From NCBI RefSeq assembly GCF_040869045.1, contig NC_090321.1, positions 89,448,603-89,512,602 on the forward strand: a stretch of 64,000 bases of DNA, in the 5' to 3' direction. The DNA is from Eurosta solidaginis (taxonomy: Eukaryota; Arthropoda; Insecta; Diptera; Tephritidae). Shown here piece after piece: positions 20,773 through 30,741 of the stretch; position 1 is the first letter of the stretch, and each line of letters starts with the position of its first letter. A model generated the notes under the pieces. It was not told where the DNA came from. It made no database searches and saw only the letters and a program-made list of their open reading frames with translations. The position numbers and the translations under genes are program-made.

Positions 20773-21102
20773 TTTTTTATTGCTTTCTTGTGTCGTATTG
20801 CAAATTTACACTTTTACTATGAAATTGGGAAAACATTTTCTGCTTTATAATGACATTATCATTGGCCAAGATTAACCCCTTGAGGTGAATTTACGTTCAG
20901 AATTTCACAGATTTTCATAAAATTTTTCCAAATTCACAATACACGTCACTAACGAGAAAATGACAGTGATAGTGACAGTTCAACTATGCTTGCGTTGCCA
21001 ATCATTGTTAATTAAGACCGCGGCACAACGACATTTTTCATATAGATGGTTTAACACAAGCTTATGCGTTCCAAAAACAACGCCAAAATCAACCAAAATG
21101 TT

Positions 21103-21666
21103 GTGTTTGTAAACATGAAGGAACTTCAGACTTATCAATTGAACTTTATTTCGCCTTGCCCATTCACATAAAAAATTTCGCGAAGCACTGGTATAAACAT
21201 TCTGCCTATACAAAAGAAATACTTTCTAACATATTTTGTGTCGTATTCATTTGTTATATTGCAGTTTTTACTTGCGAAAAATGTTAGAAAAGTTATACTA
21301 TTTTCACACAGACGGCTTATTGAATAATAAAGGCAATTTTCTACATTAAGACGCTTATTGAGCTTAAGCTTCCCTACAAAATTCGTGTTTGTAAATATGA
21401 AGGAACTTCAGACTTATCAATTGAACTTTATTTCGCCTTGCCCATTCACATAAAAAATTTCGCGAAGCACTGGTATAAACATTCTGCCTATACAAAAGAA
21501 ATACTTTCTAACATATTTTGTGTCGTATTCATTTGTTATATTGCAGTTTTTACTTGCGAAAAATGTTAGAAAAGTTATACTATTTTCACACAGACGGCTT
21601 ATTGAATAATAAAGGCAATTTTCTACATTAAGACGCTTATTGAGCTCAATCTTCCCTACAAAATTC
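21103..21666. repeat. Direct tandem duplication, two units of 282 bp
   Basis: 21103-21384 and 21385-21666 are nearly identical. Each unit includes unique flanking DNA (GTGTTTGTAAACATGAAGG...) and the first ~90 bp of the palindromic element end (TACTATTTTCACACAGACGG...). Confidence 0.88.
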
Positions 21667-22116
21667 GAATCTATTATTATTTCATTAGTAGCTGATCGAA
21701 TGCCTAATGAAGTCAAAAGCACAATGCAACTCTGTTGGCAGCGTTCCGTTTCCGCTTCTTAGTTTTTCGTGTGTTCAGTCCTTAAAAATGTCATTTGTCA
21801 AAGAAATGTCATTGTCTGCATGGCGGAACGATACAAGGTGGCCGCATCGAACAGCTGATTATAACCTTTTTTATTTGATTTGATAGATAAACTACCGGCG
21901 CAGTACGATTTTGACATTTGTCCATCGAATTTACAAGTACATGGAATTTTTTTTGTTTGTATGTATGTCACCATGCTCCCACCTTGTATCATTCCGCCAT
22001 GATTGTCTGTCTCATCCTTCATACTAATCGAGCAGTTACTTCTGTGTGAAAGCAAAAAAATTACGATTTCATTAGCAGGTGAAATGAGATCATTAAGTTT
22101 CTGTGTGAAAACAGTA
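21578..22116. repeat. Palindromic element, copy 2 (shorter derivative)
   Basis: Same family as 535-1362. The left end is TACTATTTTCACACAGACGG, preceded by TTA. The right end, read inward, is TACTGTTTTCACACAGAAAC, followed outward by TTA (22117-22119). The right arm is shortened, so the palindrome is incomplete. A duplicated left end lies at 21296. Internal blocks include GGCGGAACGATACAAGGTGG and the reverse form near 21980. Confidence 0.8.
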
Positions 22117-22375
22117 TTACCAAAGAGTTGGAAAAATAATTTCACTTGCTAACCCCTTCGGTGGAAAGCAGCGGAGCTTCACAAAAATCGAATAGGTCTC
22201 TTTCAACACACCACAAACTTTAACACAATTTTTAACATAATTTAAGCACACAAAATACACTGATTGTAGTTTTAGAGTGTGAAAATATAAATTCTGAACA
22301 TATTATATGAATAAAAACTGCCCAGATAATTGTTAAATAATAAATACAGACAGTGGTAGTTTAACACATTCTGCT

Positions 22376-22698
22376 ATGGTGGGGTTCAGGGGGTTGTGTA
22401 GCGCAATATATAGCTTCTCCAAACCAATTGTCAACCTCACCTTCGAACGGCGAATCCCGTTTCACTAACAGACGACGCTCTGGCAACCAAAAGCTGCTCA
22501 GGGAACTTGTGGTGAGAAGGGAGGGATGGCCTGAAGGTTTAATGTGGCCATATAAATCGTTCCCGCGATGGTCGGGCTAGTACCATAATGGTGTTGTGTT
22601 ACCGGAGCGTGCCAGATCTGTATCCGGCAAAGGACCATCACATCGATAACACTCCCCAAAGCCTTCGGGGAGCAACCTTATCGCTACAACAACAACAT
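22376..22698 (+). repeat. SINE copy, CAA-tail family
   Basis: About 320 bp ending in GCTACAACAACAACA. Recurring landmarks are GTGTAGCGCAATATATAGCTTC, AGGGATGGCCTGAAGGTTTAATG, GATGGTCGGGCTAGTACC, GGACCATCACATCGATAACA and CCTTCGGGGAGC (each up to about 20 bases). Six or more copies or fragments of the family lie in the window. It has no open frame and ends in a tail like that of the LINE at 18708. Confidence 0.8.
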
Positions 22699-22802
22699 TC
22701 GTCTATGGTGAGTGGTGAATGTGACTTACTAGAGTTTTGTGAAGGTTGCTTCACACTATTTTTCGCGCATGCAACATCTTTATTCTTCAAAAATCTTTGC
22801 CA

Positions 22803-22860
22803 ATAGGCGCGACCGATCACAAATTTTCATCAATATCCTCCAACGGGATGTTATGAAAAC
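22803..22860 (-). repeat. LINE 3' end shard
   Basis: Matches 26555-26610 (minus-strand 3' UTR of the PHD-finger LINE: GGCGCGACCGATCACAAATT). About 55 bp, no coding content. The DNA around it (22699-23045) shows nothing else. Confidence 0.55.
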
Positions 22861-23045
22861 GCATCTACAGTGGAGCAGCAAGGAAGGCAGTCGACATGAT
22901 CTAGTGGTGCACTGTGGCAAGTCATGACGACTGAGCGGGGTTATTGCCAACTCTGCTGTCCTGCGCCATAAACAGAAAAAAGGCCTTTAAAAACAACAAA
23001 AGTGCAGAGATGACTCAAAATGCTCAAAATTCAAAAGAAAACGAC

Positions 23046-23180
23046 ATCCGGAAGAACTCACTGTCCTCCGATACTTGTGAATTGAAACAAGGAACGATTT
23101 CAGATTAAACGTCACAATTTCTTTATTCGTGCCACTTGCAAGCTAATTAACTAATGCCCTAAACATGCGTTGCAACTTAC
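23046..23180 (-). repeat. Errantivirus LTR fragment
   Basis: Matches 58727-58855 of the errantivirus 5' LTR: GAACTCACTGTCCTCCGATA, GAAACAAGGAACGATTTCAG and TTCTTTATTCGTGCCACTTG blocks, with the AATAAAG poly(A) signal on the minus strand. No internal region follows, so it is an old solo or truncated LTR. Confidence 0.75.
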
Positions 23181-23349
23181 TTAAAGTTGAAGACATTGGC
23201 GTTTTATCGGTAACTGTATCGGTACCCTTTTAACAGCTGATTCGACCAACCTTATGAGAATCAATTCAATCGATTATTGGTGCCGCTAAAGCGCCAAATA
23301 CACGACACGAACATTTTCGCGAACATTCCCGTTATGTCATGTTTCTGCG

Positions 23350-23700
23350 ACCTTTTCTGTTGTTGTTGTTGTTGTTGTAGCGATTAGTTACTCCCCGAAG
23401 GCTTTGGGGAGTGTTATCGATGTGATGGTCCTTTGTCGGATACAGATCCGATACGCTCCGTTAACACAGCACCATTAAGGTGCAGGCCCGACCATCTCGG
23501 GAACGATTTATATGGCCACATTAAACCTTCAAGCCATCCCTCCCTCCCCACCCCCAAGTTCCATGAGGAGCTTGGGGTCGTCAGAGCCTCGTCTGTTAGT
23601 GAAACGGGATTCGCCGCTCGAAGGTGAACTTGACAATTGGGTTGGAGAAGCTATATATTGCGCTACACAACCCCTTGAATCCCCGATCTTTTCTGTCGTG
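23350..23700 (-). repeat. SINE copy, CAA-tail family (minus)
   Basis: Reverse-complement copy of 22376-22698 starting with (TTG)n TTGTAGCGAT and continuing through CTCCCCGAAGGCTTTGGGGA, CCCGACCATCTCGGGAACGA and GCTATATATTGCGCTACACA. Confidence 0.82.
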
Positions 23701-23715
23701 TATGGTGGTGTTTGC

Positions 23716-23781
23716 CAGTTCGCGCAAATGTTCGCCAAAAATTAAAATATTTTAATTTTTGGCGAACATTTGCGCGAACTG
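23716..23781. repeat. Perfect 66-bp palindrome
   Basis: Arms of 33 bp with no spacer: CAGTTCGCGCAAATGTTCGC... and its exact reverse complement, with an AT-rich centre (AAAATATTTT). It can form a cruciform. It is made of the same GTTCGCGAA-type words as the MITE ends. Confidence 0.93.
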
Positions 23782-23855
23782 TTCGTGCGTGTATGGCGAA
23801 ATAGCTCATAATCGTAGTAATTTCTGAACGGAACAGACGTGCGCGCAAAAGTAAA

Positions 23856-23975
23856 ATGGACAATAAAAAATTTCTGAGTGAATTTATTGAAATGTATAAA
23901 TTTTTTTTACGCTTAATTGCCACAGCGAGCAATATTGCTGCAGCACAATTGTTGTCCGTATTCATCGCTGTCTGA
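23856..23975 (+). pseudogene. Short frame resembling the start of a MADF/Harbinger accessory protein
   Basis: ATG followed by DNKKFLSEFIEMYK, which looks like the first helix of MADF domains (F..EFI..Y...P.LW). The Pro-Cys-Leu-Trp core is absent and the frame ends after 39 codons. It fits a deleted accessory gene of the DNA transposon that gave rise to the MITE. Weak. Confidence 0.35.
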
Positions 23976-24310
23976 AAGAGAACTAATGTTTGGCCAAAAG
24001 TTCGTATGGTGTATGGCCAAAGCTGCGAACAAGATTGCGGAATGTTCGCCGAAATGTTCGTGTCGTGTATTTGGCGGTTAAGGTCATAACCGTATCGTAC
24101 CCTGCAAGACGGAGGTAACTAGTTCACCTACACATTCAAAGCTTTTTTCGCTCTCCACTAACACATCGACGTTTCTCGCTGTCATCGAAATGACAGCGTC
24201 ATCTTAATACAATTTATTAATTATTCGGGGACATAGTGTACACTATGTTCCGGGAAACATTTTAAAACGATGAAAATCTATAATTGTGGTAACTAAACTA
24301 AAAAAGTGCT

Positions 24311-24939
24311 GGTAATAGTGCAGTTTACGGTACCCACCCAAATTTGGGCCAAAATTTTCGAGTGAGGTATCAAAAGACGCGTATTCACGACTAGATCAAG
24401 AATCCGAAAGCGGAAGTTAACTTTGGTAATAGTGCAGTTTACGGTACGCACCGAGATTTGGGCCAAAATTTTCGAGTGAGGTATCAAAAGACGCGTATTC
24501 ACGTCTAGATCAAGAATCCGAAAGCGGAAGTTAACTTTTTTTACCCGTTCAAAAGATATTAACGAAAAACCCAAAAAAAGACCCGTGGTCCCTCCGAAAC
24601 CGGGGGTGGGATCCATAGTATTTTTGCGCAGAACACCTTTCTGTGTTGGCGGCCTTCGGCCGCGCTTATAAAAAATAACCCTGTGCTACGCCATGCCAAA
24701 TCCGGGTGAGTGGTATAACCGTCGCTACCGCCACGATGATGCACAAATTTTTTTGTGGGTAAACACAACACAACCACATGAAAATCGCCAACTTCAACTG
24801 CAAATATCTCCGGACAGAGATATCATTTTTCTTTTCCGCCTTCGGATTATTGTTCTCGAGATTAATACGCGTCTTTTGATACCTCACTCGAAAATCTTAG
24901 CCCATTTTTAGGGTGGGTACCGTAAACTGCACTACTACC
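24311..24939. mobile_element. Terminal-inverted-repeat element with duplicated left end
   Basis: The left end GGTAATAGTGCAGTTTACGG and right end (inward) GGTAGTAGTGCAGTTTACGG are inverted and extend about 75 bp, sharing GAGTGAGGTATCAAAAGACG. The left end is present twice in tandem (24311-24424 and 24425-24538, 114-bp units). The 330-bp interior has no transposase. The class is unknown. Confidence 0.7.
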
Positions 24940-24954
24940 AAAAAATGTTATATT

Positions 24955-25461
24955 CTAATATATATCATCTCTGCGGGGTGCGATTCCGCTCAGGATATGC
25001 CAAAACAACAAGAAACCTACAATTAAATGCAGATTCACGTGGCATTTGCAAAGGATTTACCGGTAAACAAGGTACTTTCCACAACCAACATGCTTTGGAA
25101 TACGGTGCAAAATTGGTTGGATGTATTTTCCCAAAAAAGGGTGGAACTACGCATCTTGGTTTGCCAGTATTTGCTTCTGTAATTTATATTGATTTGTATT
25201 GATTAAAAATTGCAATAGTAGATAATGTAATGTGAATTAAAATTGAATAGGTAGCCAAAGCAAAAAATGCAACTGATCCGCATGCAACTGATGTTTATGT
25301 GCCGCCACCGGGAGCTGCTGCAAGCACGACATTTCTTTGATTGGTTGCATAATCGAAATTGTGCCCTAACATGATATGGTTCGCGTTAAGCACGCTATGT
25401 TAAAGCAAAATAAATCTCGTCTAGTCAGGCCTGATTGTCCAGGATCATCGCACCAGAAAGG
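24955..25461 (+). pseudogene. Succinyl-CoA synthetase alpha subunit pseudogene with retained intron
   Basis: Exon-like block 24955-25178 encodes [29 protein letters not shown] and [15 protein letters not shown], the CoA-binding N-terminal region of the mitochondrial GTP/ADP-forming succinyl-CoA ligase alpha subunit. A 72-bp GT-AG intron (25179-25250) joins in frame to VAKAKNATDPHATDVYVPPP. The frame then stops at TGA (about 25337). Further on, [19 protein letters not shown] is recognisable with an in-frame stop (CAA to TAA) before it and a deletion of the intervening IEA...CITEG part. It ends at a GTAAGT donor (25462). It is a DNA-level duplicate, because introns are present, and it is broken. 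It lies directly beside the element at 24311-24939. Confidence 0.85.
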
Positions 25462-25915
25462 GTAAGTAAATTGCCTACCATATTAAATATATAAACAACA
25501 TGTATGAATTTGTTGGTGATAATTTGTCATGCTTTTGTTGATAATCAACTGAAGAAGGCAAATACCAAAGAGTTCGAAGTTCATGTAAATACCAATTGAT
25601 TTCTTTAAATAGCTTTGGAGAACAAAACCCATATGTATGTATTCATACAACTGCATAGAAAGGGAGGGATTAATTAATTATGATCAGTAGATTTATAGGA
25701 TTTTTATTATTTTCCCTGCGTCGCCGTTGCCATTACATTGCGTTAAGGGAGGACATCAACACCTTACCCACAAGCAGTTAAAATTTTAGTAAATTTTGCT
25801 CTTTTCATTACTGATTCAAAACGTGGGAAGTTATATATGTAGCATTCCATGGAGAATGGTAAATTTTAGAAGACTTTCGCATTGCGGTCATTATTAATAT
25901 CCAATCCCTAGAAGG
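25462..25915. other. Intron-like sequence after the pseudogene
   Basis: Starts with GTAAGTAAATTG and is AT-rich. No further exon of the alpha-subunit gene is recognised and no repeat family is identified. Confidence 0.4.
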
Positions 25916-25986
25916 TTCAATGTAGTCATATCAATAGGTCCGGAGATGGTCGGGTTAGTACCTCAATGGTGCTTGTTACCGGAACG
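25916..25986 (+). repeat. SINE fragment
   Basis: Matches the GTAGTCATATCAAT..GT.CCGGAGATGGTCGGG..TAGTACC..AATGGTG segment of the CAA-tail SINE family and is cut off after TTACCGGAACGTA. Confidence 0.65.
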
Positions 25987-25999
25987 TAGATAGATAATT

Positions 26000-26400
26000 T
26001 ATTGAGTATTGCACAGTGACTTGCACATCTCCTTCACAGCACCTCATCGTAGCCGACTTCTTTGATGAACCCTAGCAGAGTTCTTGGCTTGAGGGATTAA
26101 ATGTGGGAATGCACTGGCCATGGTGAGCCCATAAACTTAGCCCTACGTTTTGAGATTGCTTCGTATTCTTGGAGGATATGGTCCGCCGTCTGCTAATCGA
26201 TCACAAAATCGGCATGTGTTATTCGATAGTATGCCCACTTTCTGCATACGGCTGCTCAGTCTATAATGCCCTGTAAGAATAGCTCTTGGGATTCTTCGGT
26301 TATCTTTCGATAGGTCTATTATTGCCCTGCAGCGACTTGTGCAATAACTTCCTAACAGTAACTTAGATGGTCTCAAACCTGGCGTATTGCTCCAGTGTTC
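26000..26400 (-). pseudogene. RNase-H-type LINE: C-terminal end and 3' UTR
   Basis: Minus-strand frame: PSKLLLGSYCTSRCRAIIDL, RIPRAILTGHYRLSSRMQKV and NNTCRFCDRLADGG. This is the usual ending of RNase-H-bearing LINE polyproteins, where LTGH...L and C.FC are conserved after RNase H. The 3' UTR extends to about 26000. Its upstream part is at 27336-27605. Confidence 0.65.
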
Positions 26401-26424
26401 TTCTCCTCTCTCTCCCCCCCCCCC

Positions 26425-27335
26425 CCCCCCCCCCCCTTCTTTAATAAATGCCCATGTGAGCCAACTAACAGGAACGGCTCGGGATCGATGGGTCATGCAG
26501 TTCCTGCCTCTCTTTCCGGGTTGTCCGCCTGCTCTTGTTGTAGCAGTGCTTCGCCCCATCCAATAGGTGCGACAGATCACAAATTGTCATCAATGTCCTC
26601 TAACGGGAGTCCGAGGAAACAGAAAGTTTCAACAGGGGTGGACCATAATGAGAGGAGTGTTAGAGGCGTTGATTCCACAATACAGCTAAAGACATGGTTG
26701 GTGTCATGTGGGGACACATTATAAGGAGGACATATGTTTTGTATGTCGGGGTTGATTCTGGATAAGTAAGAGTTTAACCTGTTACAGTATCCAGATCGAA
26801 GTTGGGCTAGAGTGACTCCCGTTTCCTTAGGGAGAGTGCGTTCCTACTCTGCTAGTTTTTTTCTTTGAGTACAGGATTCACCGGGCAATTCCTGGCATAG
26901 AGGTCCGCCGCCTGTTTGTGGAGTTCACTCAGGACCTGCTTGTGTTTTTAAGCTTCATACGGCTGTGTTCTCAGGTGCCGTATTTTCTCATAATGTAATG
27001 AGGGCGTGAACAACAAGAAGCCACAAAAGATTTGTAAAAGTTACGAGGACGTCGGGTTTTGGGATCAAGCCCAGAGCAACCTGTCCGATGCAACCATCCC
27101 TTGAACGTGACACACTGACAAGAGTATGACCGTCCTAAAAAGATTCTTTTCCGGCAAACGCAGCAAAACCATTTCTCATGACCGGGGTCAGGAGAAGGAC
27201 ACGGATTGGGTTCGATACCTTCCCGGAGGAGGAGAGTATGGCGCAGACCGCTGTATGGATCTGCTGGGAGGATGATAATTTGTGGGAGGGACGCAACAAA
27301 TTAAACACTAGAGTCCGCCTGCTCATTACCCTGTA
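26425..27335 (-). pseudogene. Internally deleted PHD-finger LINE inserted in another LINE
   Basis: 27000-27335 (minus) encodes the finger segment seen at 14770-14950, ending in the same KNFYKSF-like region. 26535-26998 is the minus-strand C-terminal end and 3' UTR of the same LINE (AAGCACTGCTACAAC). The endonuclease and reverse transcriptase between them are missing. A run of about 22 C (26417-26438) lies at its 3' junction. Confidence 0.75.
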
Positions 27336-27605
27336 CTCCCCTGTGGCCTGGGACCCAGTCCAACAGTACTACGTTGTGCACCCAAGGACCAGTGCTGACT
27401 TTATTTCGAACGTCACAATTGCCTTTAGTGGGGCCTGGCTGTCTGACTGAGTATGGCAATTGTTTCATTGGAGTATCAGCGCTGAAGGTTCAGCTTAGCG
27501 CACCAACATATGGCAAATACTTCCGTTTGAAAGCTGCTCGTATGTGCTTTTAGAGGTACTGATATTTTGGTTCTGGGTCCGGAGACTGGCTTCAATCCCC
27601 TCTGG
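27336..27605 (-). pseudogene. RNase-H-type LINE: RNase H domain fragment
   Basis: Minus-strand frames include SDSQAPLKAI and FEIKSALVLGC, which match RNase H of LINE elements (SDSQAALKAL...). Stops and frame changes are present. Together with 26000-26400 it forms one LINE copy split by the insertion between them. Confidence 0.6.
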
Positions 27606-27629
27606 CGTCTTCGAACCAGGGCCGTAGAG

Positions 27630-27660
27630 AGATTAGATTAGATTAGATTATTTATTTATT
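27630..27660 (-). repeat. 3' microsatellite tail of the Jockey/CR1-like LINE
   Basis: In LINE orientation the end reads GGCCGTAATAAATAAATAATCTAATC... with three to four TAATC units. It is a short tandem repeat tail instead of poly(A), as found in CR1/I-like LINEs. Confidence 0.6.
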
Positions 27661-27715
27661 ACGGCCAGAAGCCTAATTCATAAATTTGAAAATATTACAG
27701 TTTTTTATCTTATAG

Positions 27716-28267
27716 CTAAGGTTTTGCAATATTCATATAATTTTGTTTTGTTATTTGGTTGCAACTTTTTATATCCATAGGCAGATCATAACTTTTCAGA
27801 CCCTTGTAGAAAATGTTCTGTTGATCAATTTCAGTTCTAAAAAACGGCAATTTGAAATTATGTTTGCTCCTCGTATTTATGTTATGAGTTTGCTCAACTA
27901 ATGCTATATTTTTATTTAAATAATCAGGTACATTTCCATGTTTGATATTAAATATGAATTTCGTGGAGTGGAAAAAAATCTTTTGTTTCACACTTAACCA
28001 GTCTAAAGTCTTCAACATGTCAGCCGTTCGTGTATCTCTAGGTTTCTGAAGAATAAATCTCATGCATCTATTTTGAAGCTTTTGGAGCTTGTCTACTTCT
28101 TTATCCGATATTATGAATAGAATGGACGGGCAGTACACGAAGTGCGGTTCTATAACTGTTTTATATAAGATTTTTTTGTACTTTTTCAGAATGAATTTAG
28201 TTGTTCTCTGCATCACTCCTATATTATTGGCAACTTTTTTAATTGTATAATTTATATGATCTTCAAA
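27716..28267 (-). pseudogene. Jockey/CR1-like LINE ORF2: C-terminal domain
   Basis: Continues the RT frame after a single TAA (28268-28270). Contains MMQRTTKFILKKYKKILYK, QNRCMRFIL and DMLKTLDWLSVKQK, the post-RT region of Jockey/CR1-type ORF2. Ends at TAA near 27716. Otherwise uninterrupted. Confidence 0.85.
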
Positions 28268-29488
28268 TTAGAGTTTATTATCAATTATTATTCCTAAGTA
28301 TTTTATACTGTTAACTCTTTGTATGATTTCATCATTTATTTTTAGCTCGGCTATATCCTCCTCATTGATATTCCTCCTTGTTATTATCATATATTTAGTT
28401 TTATTTATGTTTAGTTTCAGTCTATTACCACACAACCATTTATACAAGTTATTTAGTTCATGTTGAATTTTGGCGAGAGCAGTATTAATATTATTTTCAC
28501 TTATCATAATTAATGCATCATCCGCAAAAAGTCTAATTTCACAACCTTTGATAGCATTTACTATGTCATTTATGTATATAAGAAATAATATAGGTGCCAA
28601 TACTGAGCCTTGAGGTAACCCTATGGGTACCTCTAATTCATCCGACGTCACAGCATTTATAACTGTTTTCTGCTTTCTCTGCTTCAAATAGCTGCGGAAC
28701 CATTTAAGTTCAATACCAGTTATACCAATCCGCTGCATTTTTTTTATTAATATCTCTCTATCCACCGTTTCAAAAGCTCTTTTGAGGTCAAGGAAAACTG
28801 AAACCACTACTTTTTTGTTGTTTAGCTCTTCTTTCCAATCAGATATCACCAAATTCAGCGCTGTCTCACAGGAGTGTTTTTTCCTAAATCCTGACTGTTG
28901 GTAGACTAGTATATTATTTACTTCAAGCTGATTCACCAACTGATTCTTAACAACGACTTCGAGAATTTTAGCATCACTTGGCAGGGTATTTATGGGTCTA
29001 AGTTCTTCAGGTTGCATTGTCTTTTTAACTTTTTCCACAGGTATTATTGTTGACGTTTTCCACATTTCAGGTACTACACCATCTTCTAAGCTGTTATTGA
29101 TTATTTGAGCATAGAAATATCCGGTATACAATATACAATCTTTTAGTACACCTTCGGATAGCAGTTTTCTTCCACCTATTTTATATTTAAAGTCTGTTAG
29201 GATATTAATAACATCATCGGTGGTAATTTCAGCAAACTTTAATTTTGAATGGACTTGTGTATCCTCTAGTGCTACTTGACAGGTTTCGATGTTATTATTA
29301 ATTTCAATCACACTGTTTACAAAAAATCTATTTAGACCATTCGCCAGATCGGTTTCGTTTTCAACCAGTATGCCATCCAGTATCACCTTTTTTATCCCTT
29401 CGCTATCTTTAGTTTGGTTGACCGTTTGTTTGAGATATTTCCACATTTCTTTAGCATTATATTCATTCAACATGATTTTATTCTCCAT
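28268..29488 (-). pseudogene. Jockey/CR1-like LINE ORF2: reverse transcriptase
   Basis: 406 codons carrying the RT blocks RPINTLPSDAKILE, QSGFRKKHSCETALN, VFLDLKRAFETVDREIL, GLPQGSVLAPILFLIYINDI and the catalytic box FADDALI (FADD in place of the commoner YADD). Well preserved. Its link to the endonuclease part is broken by a frameshift at the A9 run near 29498-29506, and a single TAA separates it from the C-terminal domain. Confidence 0.93.
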
Positions 29489-30053
29489 ATACTTTATTTT
29501 TTTTTAATTTGACTAATTTTTTGTAAGACCTATTTATATTTTTATATTCATCCCACTCTCCAGTTTGTAACGAACGCGTGTACATATTGTATTTATATTT
29601 ATTCATTTGTGCCAATTCTCTGTCATACCATTTATTCATTAACTTGATATGCACTTCTTTCTCGTAGGTTAAACTTTCCATAGCCTGAATCATTATATTA
29701 TTAATTAATTCGACTTTTACATCAATTGATAAGTTTATAGTAAAGTTGAAGTTAAATGATCTAAGGATGCTTATTAAAATATCACTATTATATTTGTCCC
29801 ATGCTATGATTTTCTTGGTCAGTCTCATCTTGTATACTTTGGACGTTTTAATATTAAATTTTATAGTTTCATGATCAGATATTTTGTATTCCTGCAAATT
29901 ATTACAGAGAATTTCATCCGAGTTTGAAAATAATAGATCAATTTTCGATTCACTTGTATCTGTGATTCGCGTATTAAATTCTATTTTTTGGCTCATCCCC
30001 ATCACAGCAAATATCTCATTTAATTTAGTACTATATGTTGAAATGCAGTTCAT
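29478..30053 (-). pseudogene. Jockey/CR1-like LINE ORF2: endonuclease C-terminal half
   Basis: Encodes the end of the APE-type endonuclease (ITDTSESKIDLLFSNSDEI; KISDHETIKFNI with the conserved SDH) and the linker to RT. It begins directly at the SG2 insertion point. The N-terminal half of the endonuclease is on the far side of SG2, at 33905-34394. Confidence 0.88.
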
Positions 30054-30055
30054 AT

Positions 30056-30730
30056 TGTAACGAATTTGCTTGTAAATCCTCTTATTTGTAATCCTCTGCT
30101 AAGTTCGAATCACTAAACTGTTGAATAAATAACTCCAATTTGTAATAATGCAAAATGGCCTTTATTAAAGTACTTCACAATAACAAACTGTGCAACGAAT
30201 AGCTTGCTTAATAACCACACTGATTGATAGCTCAATGAAACTCTACTATTCAAAATAGCACTGCTATTGCTCGCTAGATATCGTCTTAATCAAACTGCTT
30301 GACAACTCAAATCAAACTGAATTACTTCTTACTCGCCTGCATCGCTTTTATAGTTTACGCTGCATACTTCTAGGCTCTTCGATTTCCAGAAGTTACTAGT
30401 TGTTTCGGCTACAAAATCGCCAGCCACAACTACGTGCACAAATTATTGCTCTCTCTTGTGACAACTCAGATAAGGTATATGCATGTGTTTGTAGTTTACA
30501 GTCTCCCGCACACACATAAGCGTATAAGTAAATTCATCGGTGTGTGACATCTCATCTCTCGCTGCCTTGTATGTAAATGTTGCTCGTCGGAATGTGTACA
30601 TATGTGTAGACGCAATTATTGATTCGTTTATGTAGATACATAATAATTGAATTATTGATGTGCATTCACGTCACTGCTTAGATCGGCTTAGAGCTGGCAG
30701 CACTCCTTAGTTTTGCTAATATTCGTAACA
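30056..30730 (-). repeat. SG2 3' LTR
   Basis: 675 bp with TGTTACGAATATTAGC... and ...CGTTACA ends in element orientation. It is a different subfamily from SG1's LTR but clearly related (shared TTGACAACTCAAATCAAACT and CTTCTAGGCTCTTCGATTTC blocks). Confidence 0.93.
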
Positions 30731-30741
30731 CTGCCCTCCAC

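Larger units (their letters stand above)
23290..24078. mobile_element. Harbinger-type MITE with TAA target duplication, containing a SINE
   Basis: The terminal inverted repeats are A(G/C)CGCCAAATACACGACACG, with further GAACATTT..GCGAACATTCC inside. They are flanked by TAA at 23287-23289 and 24079-24081. TWA duplications are typical of PIF/Harbinger. A SINE at 23350-23700 is inserted near the left end. A perfect 66-bp palindrome lies at 23716-23781 and a short frame at 23856. Confidence 0.75.

Noticed and set aside
27640..27660. Telomere-like or CRISPR-like short repeats (TAATC)
   Set aside because: They are the microsatellite tail of a LINE 3' end; no spacers between units.
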